This document shows positions 17,056 through 26,604 of a stretch of 64,000 nucleotides of DNA, piece by piece. The DNA lies in NCBI RefSeq assembly GCF_947504215.1, contig NZ_CANNGO010000001.1, forward strand, positions 558,001 to 622,000. The letters run 5' to 3'. Numbering within the stretch: the first letter of the stretch is position 1; every line of letters starts with the position of its first letter. The DNA comes from an uncultured Ruegeria sp. GTDB lineage: Bacteria > Pseudomonadota > Alphaproteobacteria > Rhodobacterales > Rhodobacteraceae. The position numbers were made by a program, and so were the translations under genes. The notes under the pieces were generated by a model. It saw only the letters and a program-made list of their open reading frames with translations. It searched no databases and was not told where the DNA came from.

Positions 17056-18705
17056 TCAGGCTTGCAGCAAAGCGCGTGCCGCGGCGCGGGCCTCGTCCGT
17101 TATCGTATCGCCTGCAACCATGCGCGCGATCTCATCCACCCTTTCGGGATCGGCCAAAGGGGTGACAGTAGACAGGGTCTGCCCGTTGGCGACATGTTTC
17201 TGAACGCGCCAGTGATGCGCGGCACGGGCGGCAACCTGCGGCGAGTGGGTGACAACCAGCACCTGCCCACCTTCTGCCAGCGACGCAAGACGTCGCCCAA
17301 CGGCATCGGCGGTAGCGCCTCCGACACCGCGATCAATCTCGTCAAAGATCATTGTAAGGGTGCTGTCATCACCGGACAGGCACACTTTGAGCGCCAGTAG
17401 AAAGCGACTAAGTTCCCCGCCCGAGGCGATCTTGTTCAGCGGCCCCGACGGTGCACCGGGGTTGGTGGCGACTGTGAATGCAACCGCGTCAGTTCCTTCA
17501 GGGCCGGAATCAGCGGCGGTGATTTCGGTCTGAAACACCGCGCGCTCCATTTTTAGCGGCGCCAATTCATCCATGACGGCTGCATCCAGTTGCCCGGCTG
17601 CCGACTTTCGCTTGGTACTCAGCGCATTGGCCGCCGTATCATAAGCAGCTTGTGCCACATCCATAGCGGCGCGGTGATCAGCAAGATCCGCGTCCCCTGC
17701 ATCAAGCCGGCTGAGACGATCCCGCAGCGTTTCGGCAAAGCCACCTAGTTCATCTGGCGCAACATCATGCTTGCGAGCCAATGCACGGATCGCGAACAGA
17801 CGTTCTTCGGCGGCTTCAAGGTCAGCCGGGTTGAAATCCAGCGCCTGCAGGCAGGCGTTGACGCCGTCCTGTGCCTCACCCAGTTCGATCATGGCGCGCC
17901 CCAGCGCGGCGATAGGGCCTTCCAGTTGCCCGCCTGCGTGATCGGATACGCCTTCGAGCCAGCGCACGGCATCAGCCATGGCCCCTTCTGCGCCGTCCCC
18001 GCCCAACAAATCAAAAGCGCGGGCGACGTCGTCACGGATGCGTTCAGCCCCCTGCATCATGCGGCGGCGCGCGTCGAGTTCGGCATCTTCACCCGGCTGA
18101 GGGTCAAGTTGATCCAGTTCCGCCACGGCGTGGCGCAGAAATTCCTCTTCGGCGCGCATGGTTGCCAATGCGGCTTCGGTCTCGGCCAGCGCTTTACGTG
18201 TGCGGGACAGTTCAGTCCACGCGGTGCGTACGGCATGCAGATGACCCGAAAGCTGGGCATAGCTATCCAACATTGCCCGGTGGCCGCGCGGATTCAGCAA
18301 ACCACGATCATCATGCTGACCATGCAGTTCAATCAGGGTTTCAGACAGGGCCCGCAACACCTCACCAGAACAGCGGCGGTCATTAACCCAGGCGGTCTTG
18401 CGCCCTTCGGCTGTATTGACGCGGCGCAGGATCAACTCTTCTCCGCCGGGCAAACCGGCCTCGGATAGTATTTCGTGGGCAGGGTGATCGTCTGGCAGTT
18501 CGAATTCTGCTACTACCTCGCCCTGCGCGGCCCCTTGGCGGACAAGTTCAGCTCGGCCGCGCCAACCAAGCACAAAACCCAGTGAATCCAACAAGATCGA
18601 TTTGCCCGCACCCGTCTCACCGGTCAATGCGTTCAGCCCCGGCTGGAACGATAGCTCCAACCGGTCAATGATCAGCATGTCGCGGATATCGAGGGCGCGC
18701 AGCAT
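17056..18705 (-). CDS. recN: DNA repair protein RecN
   Basis: An SMC-like ATPase of 549 residues, the family's normal size (about 550), acting in double-strand break repair. Walker A LTGETGAGKS is at ~28-37, a long coiled-coil region occupies ~150-370, and the C-terminal head has the ABC signature IASGGELSRFLLALK, Walker B TMIFDEIDRGVGG and a VVTHSPQVAA switch. I chose ATG 18705 (MLRALDIRDMLIID); the upstream TTG at 18729 adds eight unsupported residues. It lies 36 bases after bamD, as is usual in Rhodobacterales. Confidence 0.94.
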   Translation of the reverse strand: MLRALDIRDMLIIDRLELSFQPGLNALTGETGAGKSILLDSLGFVLGWRGRAELVRQGAAQGEVVAEFELPDDHPAHEILSEAGLPGGEELILRRVNTAEGRKTAWVNDRRCSGEVLRALSETLIELHGQHDDRGLLNPRGHRAMLDSYAQLSGHLHAVRTAWTELSRTRKALAETEAALATMRAEEEFLRHAVAELDQLDPQPGEDAELDARRRMMQGAERIRDDVARAFDLLGGDGAEGAMADAVRWLEGVSDHAGGQLEGPIAALGRAMIELGEAQDGVNACLQALDFNPADLEAAEERLFAIRALARKHDVAPDELGGFAETLRDRLSRLDAGDADLADHRAAMDVAQAAYDTAANALSTKRKSAAGQLDAAVMDELAPLKMERAVFQTEITAADSGPEGTDAVAFTVATNPGAPSGPLNKIASGGELSRFLLALKVCLSGDDSTLTMIFDEIDRGVGGATADAVGRRLASLAEGGQVLVVTHSPQVAARAAHHWRVQKHVANGQTLSTVTPLADPERVDEIARMVAGDTITDEARAAARALLQA

Positions 18706-18741
18706 CGGGTCTTTACCGTCCCAAGCCAAAAGCCATGACGA

Positions 18742-19605
18742 CTACAACCACTCACCCTTGATGGTTTGACGATAGATCGTGCTGAGCCAATTGTTGCCAC
18801 GGCTCTTGAGATCCAGCCCACGCGAAGTCAGCAGCTTGTAGGCGTCATCATACCACTCCGAAGACTGGTAGTTGTAGCCGAGGATCGCACCGGCCGTTTG
18901 GGCCTCATCCACCAGACCAAGTGACAAGTAGGCTTCGACCAGACGATATAGCGCTTCGGCGGTATGCGATGTGGTCTGAAAATCCTCTACCACCACACGG
19001 AACCGGTTGATGGCCGCGATGTAGTGATCCTGACGCAGATAATAGCGCCCGATTTCCATTTCTTTTCCCGCCAGATGGTCAAAGGCCAGATCGAATTTCA
19101 GCACGGCCGACGTGGCGTATTCGCTGTCTGGATAAACCTCGATCACTGTCCGCAGGGATTGCAACGCCTGAAAGGTCAGACCCTGATCGCGACCAACTTC
19201 GTCAATCTGGTCGTAATAGCTGAGCGCCAAAAGATACTGCGCATAGGCCGCGTCTTCATCCGTTGGATAGAAGTCGATGTAACGCTGCGCGGCCGCACGG
19301 CTTTCTTCATAGTTCTTGTCCGAGTGGAACGAAAACGCCTGCATGATCAGCGCACGTTTGGCCCAGTCGGAATAAGGATACAGACGCTCGACTTCCGAGA
19401 AATACCAAGCCGCATCGTCCGAACGACTCTGCGATAGTTCGTATTCACCACGGGTGTAAATCTGCTCCGGCGTATAGCCTTCCAGGTTTTGACTGCGATC
19501 CGCGCCTTTGTTGCCGAACAGGCCCCCCGCGTTGCCGCATGCCGTCAAAGTTGCTGCCAGAAGAATCGCGCTTGCGAACCTGACTGCCGCTTTGCTGCCA
19601 ACCAT
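18742..19605 (-). CDS. bamD: Outer membrane protein assembly factor BamD
   Basis: A lipoprotein subunit of the BAM complex that inserts beta-barrels in the outer membrane. The lipobox LTACG is near residues 21-25, followed by five tetratricopeptide-like repeats (EQIYTRGEYELSQSRSDDAAWYF..., YPYSDWAKRALIMQAF, YPTDEDAAYAQYLLALSYY, YPDSEYATSAV). Length of ~287 is normal. The ATG at 19605 has AAGGA eight bases upstream; the ATG at 19614 overlaps that site and is less likely. Sits between lpxC and recN. Confidence 0.92.
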   Translation of the reverse strand: MVGSKAAVRFASAILLAATLTACGNAGGLFGNKGADRSQNLEGYTPEQIYTRGEYELSQSRSDDAAWYFSEVERLYPYSDWAKRALIMQAFSFHSDKNYEESRAAAQRYIDFYPTDEDAAYAQYLLALSYYDQIDEVGRDQGLTFQALQSLRTVIEVYPDSEYATSAVLKFDLAFDHLAGKEMEIGRYYLRQDHYIAAINRFRVVVEDFQTTSHTAEALYRLVEAYLSLGLVDEAQTAGAILGYNYQSSEWYDDAYKLLTSRGLDLKSRGNNWLSTIYRQTIKGEWL

Positions 19606-19732
19606 ACCGCCCATCCTTGTCGTCTTAACTTAACGGGGTTCGCCCCGGATTGAGCCATGGTCTAGCACAGAAAATTCCGGTGCAAAACGCCTTATCCACG
19701 CTCTGGCGCAATTGTCGTCAGAGTTGATCAGA

Positions 19733-20653
19733 TCAGGCGACTTCGGGAACTTCGTTCAGAACGAGGCCCTGCCCTGGCAAGCGCGCAGCTTGTTCGGGGG
19801 TACACAGGACTGGACGCACCGCACCGGGCGTTTCGAACAGTTTGCGCAGCAAAGTATTGGTCATCGAATGACCTGACTTGTCACCGGTGAAGTGACCAAG
19901 AATCGGACCACCCGCAAGATAGAGATCGCCCAGAGCGTCCAGCATCTTGTGGCGCACGGCCTCATCTGCGCGGCGAAAGCCGCCCGGGGTCAGAACTTCG
20001 TTACCTTGCACAACAACCGCGTTTTCCAACGTACCGCCAAGTGCGAGACCGTTTTCACGCATGGCTTCGACATCTGTACGACGGCAGAACGTCCGACAGT
20101 CACTAAGCTCGCGGGCAAACGACCCGTTGCGCATGTCCAGAGTTTTGGTCTGGCTGCCGATGGCGTCGTCTTCGAAATCGATGTGGAAGTCGATGATCAG
20201 CCCGTCTGCGGGCACAATCGTGGCGCTGGCGCCTTCACGCGAAGCAGTCACTGGTTTTACAACTTCGTAGGCCAGAACCGGGCTGGCTTGACGGCGCACA
20301 CCCTTTGCCACAATGCCGCGCACGAAATCGATGGACGACCCGTCCATAATCGGAACCTCGGGCCCATCGATCTCGATCAGTGCATTGTGCACGCCACATC
20401 CGGCCAGAGCCGCCATGATATGTTCAACGGTAGACACCGACACACCAGCGTCATTCACCAGGCGGGTGCAAAGTGGCGTCCGCTCGACCACGTCATAGAT
20501 CGCAGGGATGAGGGCATTGCCCAGCTCGATATCCGTCCGCTTGAACCAAATGCCGTGACCGGCAGCTGCCGGTTTCAGGACCATCTTGGCAGGCTGACCG
20601 CCATGCAGTCCGACGCCTTGGAACGTGACCGGAGATTTGAGCGTATGTTGCAA
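19733..20653 (-). CDS. lpxC: UDP-3-O-acyl-N-acetylglucosamine deacetylase LpxC
   Basis: First committed step of lipid A synthesis. The 306-residue zinc enzyme shows FQGVGLHGG at the start, STVEHIMAALAGCGVHNALIEIDGPEVPIMDGS, and HKMLDALGDLYLAG with a zinc His and Asp. I place the start at a TTG (20653), giving MQHTLKSPVTF, because GAGG lies five bases upstream and the sequence then aligns with the usual LpxC N-terminus; a TTG at 20665 is the alternative. It lies ~200 bases after ftsZ, behind a terminator, so it likely has its own promoter. Confidence 0.94.
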   Translation of the reverse strand: MQHTLKSPVTFQGVGLHGGQPAKMVLKPAAAGHGIWFKRTDIELGNALIPAIYDVVERTPLCTRLVNDAGVSVSTVEHIMAALAGCGVHNALIEIDGPEVPIMDGSSIDFVRGIVAKGVRRQASPVLAYEVVKPVTASREGASATIVPADGLIIDFHIDFEDDAIGSQTKTLDMRNGSFARELSDCRTFCRRTDVEAMRENGLALGGTLENAVVVQGNEVLTPGGFRRADEAVRHKMLDALGDLYLAGGPILGHFTGDKSGHSMTNTLLRKLFETPGAVRPVLCTPEQAARLPGQGLVLNEVPEVA

Positions 20654-20815
20654 ATGGTGCCTCAAAGAGTGGTGTCCAGCCTGCTAGGGCTGTGTTGCAT
20701 CCCCAGTTAAGGAAGCACGCGTCAAGGCTCAACTCACTCTTTGTAACCGAATGAAACATGTATGTAACAGATCGGCAAAACCCTGCTTACCCACCTATAA
20801 TACTTTGGTAATAAA

Positions 20816-20844
20816 GTAAAAAGGGCCGCCAGTAGGCGACCCTT
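20816..20844 (-). terminator. Intrinsic terminator after ftsZ
   Basis: On the minus strand AAGGGTCGCC-TACT-GGCGGCCCTT forms a 10-bp stem with one G-U pair, followed by TTTTTACTTTATT. It begins about 20 bases after the ftsZ stop and would separate ftsZ from lpxC. Confidence 0.85.
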
Positions 20845-20866
20845 TACACTCAATTTGTTACCGCCA

Positions 20867-22486
20867 TCAGTTGGCTTGGCGGCGCAGGAAGGCCGGAATT
20901 TCGATCCGTTCCTGTTCCGGGTCGGCCTCATCATGGATAGGTGCCGTAGCGTCAGCCTGACGCATTGCAGGCTGTTGACGCACCGGCTGCGGGGCCTGTG
21001 CCGGAGTATCTGCCGCATGGCCGGTCATCCGGTCAATCAACCGATTGAAGCCAAAGCGGGGGCGTTCTTCGGTCTCGGGCTGCGGTTGCTGCGCCGCCTC
21101 CTGAGGCCGCGAAGCGGTCATGCGCTGCTTGGCTGACGGCACGTTTTGAACGGCCGCCTGCAGGCGCTGAAGTGCTTCGGGTGAGGGGGTGCCAGCGGCT
21201 TGTCCACGCGGAGCAACAAAGGTTTCTGGTGCCTGCTCAACGGGATCGGGCTGCGGTTCAAATTCGGCCACACGCGGCTGGTAGGCCGGAGGCGGCAGAC
21301 CGTCATCATCCCGCTCGTCCCGTGCATGAAACTGCGTCGGGGCAGGCTCTTCGGCTGCTTCAAACAGAGAAGGCTCGCGGATTTCTTCTGGCTGCGGAGC
21401 TGGCTCGGCCACTTCGGCTGCAACAGGCGTTTCCTCGGGCATGTGCTCTTCCGCTGAAACCGTACGGGTCAGTGGTGCGGACATCGAGCGGCGTGCAACC
21501 GGGATATCTTCCTGCTTTTCAGTGGCGTCGATGCCAGTGGCAACAACCGATACGCGCATGCCACCTTCCATTGCGGTGTCCAGCGTCGAGCCGACGATGA
21601 TGTTCGCCTCGGGGTCAACTTCTTCGCGGATGCGGTTGGCCGCTTCGTCCAGTTCGAACAACGTCAGATCGTGCGAGCCGGTGATGTTGATCAGCACGCC
21701 CTTGGCGCCTTTGAGGCTGATTTCATCGAGCAGCGGGTTGGCAATGGCCTTCTCAGCCGCCTGAACCGCGCGATCTTCGCCGGTTGCTTCGCCGGTGCCC
21801 ATCATGGCTTTGCCCATCTCGTCCATCACCGCACGGACGTCGGCAAAGTCGAGGTTGATCAGGCCCGGACGCACCATCAGGTCGGTGACGCCTTTGACAC
21901 CCTGATACAGAACGTCGTCGGCCATCGAGAACGCCTCGGTGAACGTGGTCTTTTCATTAGCCAGGCGGAACAGGTTCTGGTTTGGAATGATGATCAGCGT
22001 GTCAACAACCCGTTGCAGCGATTCAACGCCGTCTTCGGCCTGTCGCATACGCTTGGCCCCTTCGAACTGGAAGGGTTTGGTCACGACACCAACAGTCAGT
22101 ACACCAAGCTCGCGTGCGGCCTGCGCAATAATCGGAGCGGCCCCGGTTCCGGTACCGCCACCCATGCCGGCGGTGATAAAGCACATATGCGCACCCGCCA
22201 GGTGATCAACGATCTGTTCGATGCTTTCTTCGGCGGCAGCAGCCCCTACGGTCGGCCGTGCCCCAGCACCCAAACCTTCGGTGACCTTTACGCCCAGTTG
22301 CACGCGCGCCGATGAATGGCTTTGCTGCAACGCCTGAGCGTCGGTGTTAGCGACAACAAAGTCGACCCCATCTAGTTGCTTTTCAATCATGTTGTTAACG
22401 GCATTGCCGCCGGCGCCGCCAACGCCAAATACTGTGATCCGAGGCTTCAGTTCATCGTGCCCGGGCATCGAAAGATTCAATGTCAT
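20867..22486 (-). CDS. ftsZ: Cell division protein FtsZ
   Basis: The tubulin-like GTPase that forms the Z-ring. The 539-residue protein has [13 protein letters not shown] near the start, the signature [12 protein letters not shown] (~105-116) and the T7-loop [11 protein letters not shown]. After residue ~320 comes a long Pro/Glu/Gln-rich disordered linker, as in alphaproteobacteria, much longer than in E. coli (383 residues in total). The conserved C-terminal peptide [11 protein letters not shown], which binds FtsA, is intact. The start follows AGGCGGA. The 350-base upstream region suggests its own promoter. Confidence 0.97.
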   Translation of the reverse strand: MTLNLSMPGHDELKPRITVFGVGGAGGNAVNNMIEKQLDGVDFVVANTDAQALQQSHSSARVQLGVKVTEGLGAGARPTVGAAAAEESIEQIVDHLAGAHMCFITAGMGGGTGTGAAPIIAQAARELGVLTVGVVTKPFQFEGAKRMRQAEDGVESLQRVVDTLIIIPNQNLFRLANEKTTFTEAFSMADDVLYQGVKGVTDLMVRPGLINLDFADVRAVMDEMGKAMMGTGEATGEDRAVQAAEKAIANPLLDEISLKGAKGVLINITGSHDLTLFELDEAANRIREEVDPEANIIVGSTLDTAMEGGMRVSVVATGIDATEKQEDIPVARRSMSAPLTRTVSAEEHMPEETPVAAEVAEPAPQPEEIREPSLFEAAEEPAPTQFHARDERDDDGLPPPAYQPRVAEFEPQPDPVEQAPETFVAPRGQAAGTPSPEALQRLQAAVQNVPSAKQRMTASRPQEAAQQPQPETEERPRFGFNRLIDRMTGHAADTPAQAPQPVRQQPAMRQADATAPIHDEADPEQERIEIPAFLRRQAN

Positions 22487-22833
22487 GCTCTGTCCGCCTG
22501 TTTTTATGTTCCGCCAAAGCGGTGTTTTTCTTGCCTATCTGCCCATGATTCTATCGCTCCAATACGAAAAGGTCACGTCAAAAATTGCGTGATTCCACAA
22601 AATATGGAGGAAATAAGGCGCTGAACGGCGGTATTTCGCATCCAACGCCAGATATTGGGGACCACAGGCAAATCACAACAAGACAAGCGTCATTCGCGCC
22701 GCATTTAAGGTGCGTCACGGGTTAGTGGATCGTATCGGTACATGCGGAAAACTGCTCATGGTCCTGCCGCGGGGCCTCTTGCGGGCCTTGTGGATATCTT
22801 TAGGGATAAATCCGGTCGCTGCAACCCGTTTCT
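22487..22833. promoter_or_regulatory. Upstream region of ftsZ with two GANTC sites
   Basis: No gene fits in these ~350 bases. Two GATTC sites (22547-22551 and 22591-22595) lie 61-110 bases before the ftsZ start. GANTC is the target of the cell-cycle methylase CcrM in alphaproteobacteria, and in Caulobacter the ftsZ promoter is controlled through such sites. That this applies here is inference. I see no clear CtrA box (TTAA-N7-TTAA). Confidence 0.4.
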
Positions 22834-23253
22834 TTAGCTGATCGGAGCACCTGGACAGTTCAAACTGTTCGTGGTGATGCTGCGCACTTCCTGAATTTCA
22901 CCGTCCGAGAATGAAGCAAGCCGCACCAACAGGCGGTCTTTATGCATAAACGGCCACCAACATACAGGCAGACCATCCGGATCATTGTCGTACAGAAAGC
23001 AGATCTGACCGTTGGGCGTGGTGATCTGACCATAAACGCACCCCTCGCCCTCTTGCCGCCAGACCGATGTTGTGCGGCTTAGAAACTGTTCGGTTCCTAC
23101 CAGGTCGCCGCTTCGGATTTCATAGAATTTTAACGTTTTCCCAATTGCGGCATCCAGAAATGCCTCGGGCGTGATGATGGTTTGGGCCGCAGCCCAGCCG
23201 GGCAGCAGCACTGCCCCAAGACCGAACCAGCGCAGTGTTTTACCAATTGTCAC
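22834..23253 (-). CDS. Secreted protein of unknown function between ftsA and ftsZ
   Basis: A GTG at 23253 starts VTIGKTLRWFGLGAVLLPGWAAAQ, a clean signal peptide with cleavage after AAA, giving 139 residues. The start lies within the last 14 bases of ftsA, consistent with coupled expression; longer readings would run inside ftsA. The mature part has four cysteines (GCVYG, ICFLY, VCWWP, NCPG), compatible with two disulfides in the periplasm. I recognise no domain. Its place in the division cluster suggests an envelope or septal role, which is inference. Confidence 0.7.
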   Translation of the reverse strand: MTIGKTLRWFGLGAVLLPGWAAAQTIITPEAFLDAAIGKTLKFYEIRSGDLVGTEQFLSRTTSVWRQEGEGCVYGQITTPNGQICFLYDNDPDGLPVCWWPFMHKDRLLVRLASFSDGEIQEVRSITTNSLNCPGAPIS

Positions 23254-24577
23254 GAAACCACCGGACGGCCCGTTTGAAGGGGCGTGCCGCGTCCGTGTCG
23301 ACCGGAATTTCGAAGTCCCACCATTCGTCCTGCGGATGCGCAGCAAACAGGCTGAGTCCGACCGCCGAGGAAAAACCCGGCCCGGTAGCCGATTGCGGCA
23401 GCCCGTGGACGCGCAGCGGACGGCCCAGGCGCACACGCTGGCCCAGGATCCGCGTCGCAAGGCCGTCCAGCCCCATGATCTGACTGCCACCGCCGGTCAG
23501 CACAATCTGCTGGCTTGGCATATGTTCGAACCCGGCCGCGTCCAGACGTACACGTACCTCTTCAAGGATTTCTTCGACCCTAGGGCGCATAATCCCGATC
23601 AGTTCAGCGCGGCTGACGGTGCGGCGATCATGTTCCCAGTCTCCAGTGTCGCCACCGATATCGATCATATCGCGATCATCCGCGCCGGTCGCATGGACGC
23701 CACCATTAAATGTCTTGATCCGTTCGGCCACAGACGCGGGCACGCCCAGCCCCATGGAAATATCCGACGTCACGTGATCTCCGCCCATGCGCACGCAATC
23801 GGCATAGATCATGTGCTTTTTCATGAAGATCGATACGCTGGTCGTGCCACCACCCATATCGATACAAGCCGCGCCCAGTTCCTGTTCATCTTCAACAAGC
23901 GAAGAGATGCCCGACACATAAGCCGAATTTGCAATACCAGCGAGCTCTAGATCGCAGCGTTTGATACAGCGCACGATGTTCTGAATTGCCACAGCATCAA
24001 CGGTCAGCATGTGCATATCGACGGCCAGCGATTGCCCGAGCTGACCGCGCGGATCAATCAGGCCCGAGCGGTTGTCGAGCGCAAAGTTCACCGGCTGGGC
24101 ATGCAACACTTCGCGCCCTGCTCCGTAGTCGGGCACATCGCAGGCGTTCAGAACGCGGCCTACTTCGGCCTCGGTCACAAGCTGGCCTTCCAGATCGACC
24201 TGTGCATCCAGCCCATAAGACCTAGGGTTGGCGCCCGAGAAACAGGCGATCACATGATCAACGCGGATATCGGCCATTTTCTGTGCTGCCTGCAGCGCCG
24301 TGCGAATGGCCCGCTCGGTTTCCTGCATGGCCGTGACTTCGCCAAATTGCACGCCGCGTGAGCGTGTTGTGGCTGCCCCGACAACGCGGAACCCGGTCTG
24401 ACCCGCCATGGACCCGATGGTGTTATCCTCGCTGAGACGCCCGGATCCGTCGAACCGCAGCACAAGGCAGCTAATCTTGGAACTTCCGACATCCAGAATG
24501 GCGACGACGCCCCTTTGCATGGCTTGTCTACGCATCTGCCGCATGGCGCGTTGAGACTGATATAGATCGGTCATCAT
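23240..24577 (-). CDS. ftsA: Cell division protein FtsA
   Basis: An actin-like protein that anchors FtsZ to the membrane. Residues ~24-37 (VVAILDVGSSKISC) are the phosphate-1 loop, IDMGGGTTSVSIF is the phosphate-2 loop and VLTGGGSQIMGL the adenosine motif. The C-terminal FKRAVRWFRDNW is the amphipathic membrane-targeting helix. The 445 residues include an N-terminal ~22-residue basic extension. The gene starts 5 bases after ftsQ, and its last bases overlap the unknown gene before ftsZ. Confidence 0.95.
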   Translation of the reverse strand: MMTDLYQSQRAMRQMRRQAMQRGVVAILDVGSSKISCLVLRFDGSGRLSEDNTIGSMAGQTGFRVVGAATTRSRGVQFGEVTAMQETERAIRTALQAAQKMADIRVDHVIACFSGANPRSYGLDAQVDLEGQLVTEAEVGRVLNACDVPDYGAGREVLHAQPVNFALDNRSGLIDPRGQLGQSLAVDMHMLTVDAVAIQNIVRCIKRCDLELAGIANSAYVSGISSLVEDEQELGAACIDMGGGTTSVSIFMKKHMIYADCVRMGGDHVTSDISMGLGVPASVAERIKTFNGGVHATGADDRDMIDIGGDTGDWEHDRRTVSRAELIGIMRPRVEEILEEVRVRLDAAGFEHMPSQQIVLTGGGSQIMGLDGLATRILGQRVRLGRPLRVHGLPQSATGPGFSSAVGLSLFAAHPQDEWWDFEIPVDTDAARPFKRAVRWFRDNW

Positions 24578-24582
24578 GGTCG

Positions 24583-25590
24583 TTACTGCCCGTTACCCAC
24601 TGTCACTTTTGTATTCCACCAGTCTTCGCTGGCAGCTTTTGTCATTCTGATTGTCGGACGCTGCCCAAGGCGCATGTCCACCACGGCCACGTCTCGCTCC
24701 AGAAGATCCTGCACTTCGTTCACCGCCAGCACGCGCTCCAACGCACGCACCGGGCGCTCGACGGGCAGCATGATGCGCTGCCCGCGGTCGAGCACCAAAT
24801 CCCAACGCCGCTCACCGACGCGAACCAATCCGCGAACCCGATCGCCGAGGCTGCGGGCGGTGGTAAAAATCTGCAGCGCCTCGGACACGTGCTGATCTGC
24901 ACCAGTTCCAGCAACCAACGGCAGATCCACGTGATCCTTCCGCGAAACGGCCTGATCCACGTGCACGCCGGTTTCGTCCAGCAACTCGACACCGTCCCGG
25001 GTGCGCCAGACGATAACGGGCTGCCGTTCAATGACATCAACCTGCAGAATACCGCCGGGGCGAATGCGCACCGTCGCGGATTTCACCGGGTCCAGACCAG
25101 TGATGGTGTCACGCATCTGCTCGACATCCAGATCCCAGGAGCTAATCGGGAAATCCAACGGAACGATCTCGCGAATATCGTCGGCCAACCCGGTTCCGGC
25201 GCCATCAATCGCCATGAGATTGACCATGAATTCCGGTCTCTCCTGAATCGAGGTGCGAATGTCGGCGATATAAGCGCTAACGGCTTCGCGCCGATCTTCA
25301 GAGGCAAAATACAGACCAGCTGCTGCGGCAATGGCGCAGATCGGAACGCCCAGCTTGACGCCAAGGCGAATACCCGGCGTCAGCATCCAGCGCTGGAACC
25401 GATAGCTGAGCCGCGACGGCGCAGGGTCACTGCGTCGTGCGGTTCGCGCAAAGACCTTGGCCCCGCGAAGCCGCAGGACAGGTTGAACATCGCTGTCCTC
25501 TGATCCAGCGGACTCAAAATCTGCATCCGGCCCGGCCAATGGTTTGGCGCGGTGGATCACGGGTGCGCGGGTGGCGATCAGCGGTCGCAT
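24583..25590 (-). CDS. ftsQ: Cell division protein FtsQ
   Basis: A bitopic divisome protein linking early and late components. The start ATG at 25590 lies 13 bases inside the end of ddl. A cytoplasmic tail of ~90 residues is followed by one transmembrane helix (GVPICAIAAAAGLYFA), the POTRA domain (VNLMAIDGAG...REIVPLDFPISSWDLDVEQMRDTITGLDPVKSATVRI) and the FtsQ beta domain (ERQPVIVWRTRDGVELLDETG). 335 residues is normal for alphaproteobacteria, which have long N-tails. Confidence 0.93.
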   Translation of the reverse strand: MRPLIATRAPVIHRAKPLAGPDADFESAGSEDSDVQPVLRLRGAKVFARTARRSDPAPSRLSYRFQRWMLTPGIRLGVKLGVPICAIAAAAGLYFASEDRREAVSAYIADIRTSIQERPEFMVNLMAIDGAGTGLADDIREIVPLDFPISSWDLDVEQMRDTITGLDPVKSATVRIRPGGILQVDVIERQPVIVWRTRDGVELLDETGVHVDQAVSRKDHVDLPLVAGTGADQHVSEALQIFTTARSLGDRVRGLVRVGERRWDLVLDRGQRIMLPVERPVRALERVLAVNEVQDLLERDVAVVDMRLGQRPTIRMTKAASEDWWNTKVTVGNGQ

Positions 25591-26492
25591 GAGGCGTCCT
25601 CCACCATCCAGGCGCAGAGCTGGCCGAACGTTAGGCCACAATGCGCGCCCTGTTCCGGCACCAGCGAGGTTGGCGTCATCCCGGGCTGGGTGTTGGTTTC
25701 CAACAAGAACAACCCGTCCGTACCCTGACTGTCATCCCAACGAAAATCGGTACGGCTAACACCCCGGCATCCCAACAGAGTGTGGGCGCGCAAAGCGTAC
25801 TCCATGCACATGTCAAAAATCTCGGATGGAACTTCGGCGGGCAGAACATGCCATGATCCGCCGGGTTTGTACTTGGCGTCATAGTCGTACCAGCCGTCGG
25901 TCATGATCTCGGTCACCGTCAGGGCGCGGTCGCCCATCACGGTCACGGTCAACTCGCGGCCTGCGATGTATTGTTCGACCATCACCTGATCGGGCATGTC
26001 ATCTGACAGTTTCGGAGGGCCATTTGCGCCCTCAAACACCAGATAGATGCCGACGCTGGACCCCTCGTTGTTGGGCTTGACCACATAAGGTGCTGGCATT
26101 GTGTGCTTGGCCACCACCTCGGTCTTGGGCAGGATCACACTGTCGGCAATGGGCAGCCCCGCGATGCGAAACGCCTCTTTGCTGCGCTGCTTGTCCATCG
26201 CCAAAGCTGAAGCCAAAACACCAGAGTGCGTGTAAGGGATGCGCATCCATTCCAGCAGGCCCTGCACACAGCCGTCTTCGCCCCAACGGCCATGCAGGGC
26301 GTTGAAAACAACATCCGGCTTGATGTCCAAAAGGCGCGCATAGAGGTCGGGACCTGCGTCCAGCTCGACCACTTCAATACCTTCTCCCCTGAGGGCGGTT
26401 GCGCATTCGCGCCCGCTGCTGAGAGACACCTCGCGTTCAGCCGAGGGGCCGCCCATCAATACCGCCACTTTGGGGCTTGTCCTGCTCGACAT
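25578..26492 (-). CDS. ddl: D-alanine--D-alanine ligase
   Basis: Makes the D-Ala-D-Ala dipeptide for peptidoglycan. An ATP-grasp enzyme of 304 residues with VLMGGPSAEREVSLSSG at the N-terminus, ALHGRWGEDG, the loop PNNEGSSVGIY, and FLLETNTQPGMTPTSL, the Mg-binding Glu/Asn motif. I use ATG 26492 (MSSRTSPKVAVLMGG). It lies between murB and ftsQ and overlaps ftsQ by 13 bases. Confidence 0.94.
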   Translation of the reverse strand: MSSRTSPKVAVLMGGPSAEREVSLSSGRECATALRGEGIEVVELDAGPDLYARLLDIKPDVVFNALHGRWGEDGCVQGLLEWMRIPYTHSGVLASALAMDKQRSKEAFRIAGLPIADSVILPKTEVVAKHTMPAPYVVKPNNEGSSVGIYLVFEGANGPPKLSDDMPDQVMVEQYIAGRELTVTVMGDRALTVTEIMTDGWYDYDAKYKPGGSWHVLPAEVPSEIFDMCMEYALRAHTLLGCRGVSRTDFRWDDSQGTDGLFLLETNTQPGMTPTSLVPEQGAHCGLTFGQLCAWMVEDASCDR

Positions 26493-26604
26493 ACCCACGT
26501 TCGTGCGCCTCAATGTCCCCGGACCTTATCTGGTGGTCCGTACTGCGTTTATGCCTTTGATCCGTCGCCTTAAATTGCCTGTTATTGGTCTGACGGTTTG
26601 GGCT

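Noticed and set aside
22834-23490. Longer reading of the gene between ftsA and ftsZ (218 codons)
   Set aside because: The extra 79 codons lie inside ftsA in another frame and precede the signal peptide.
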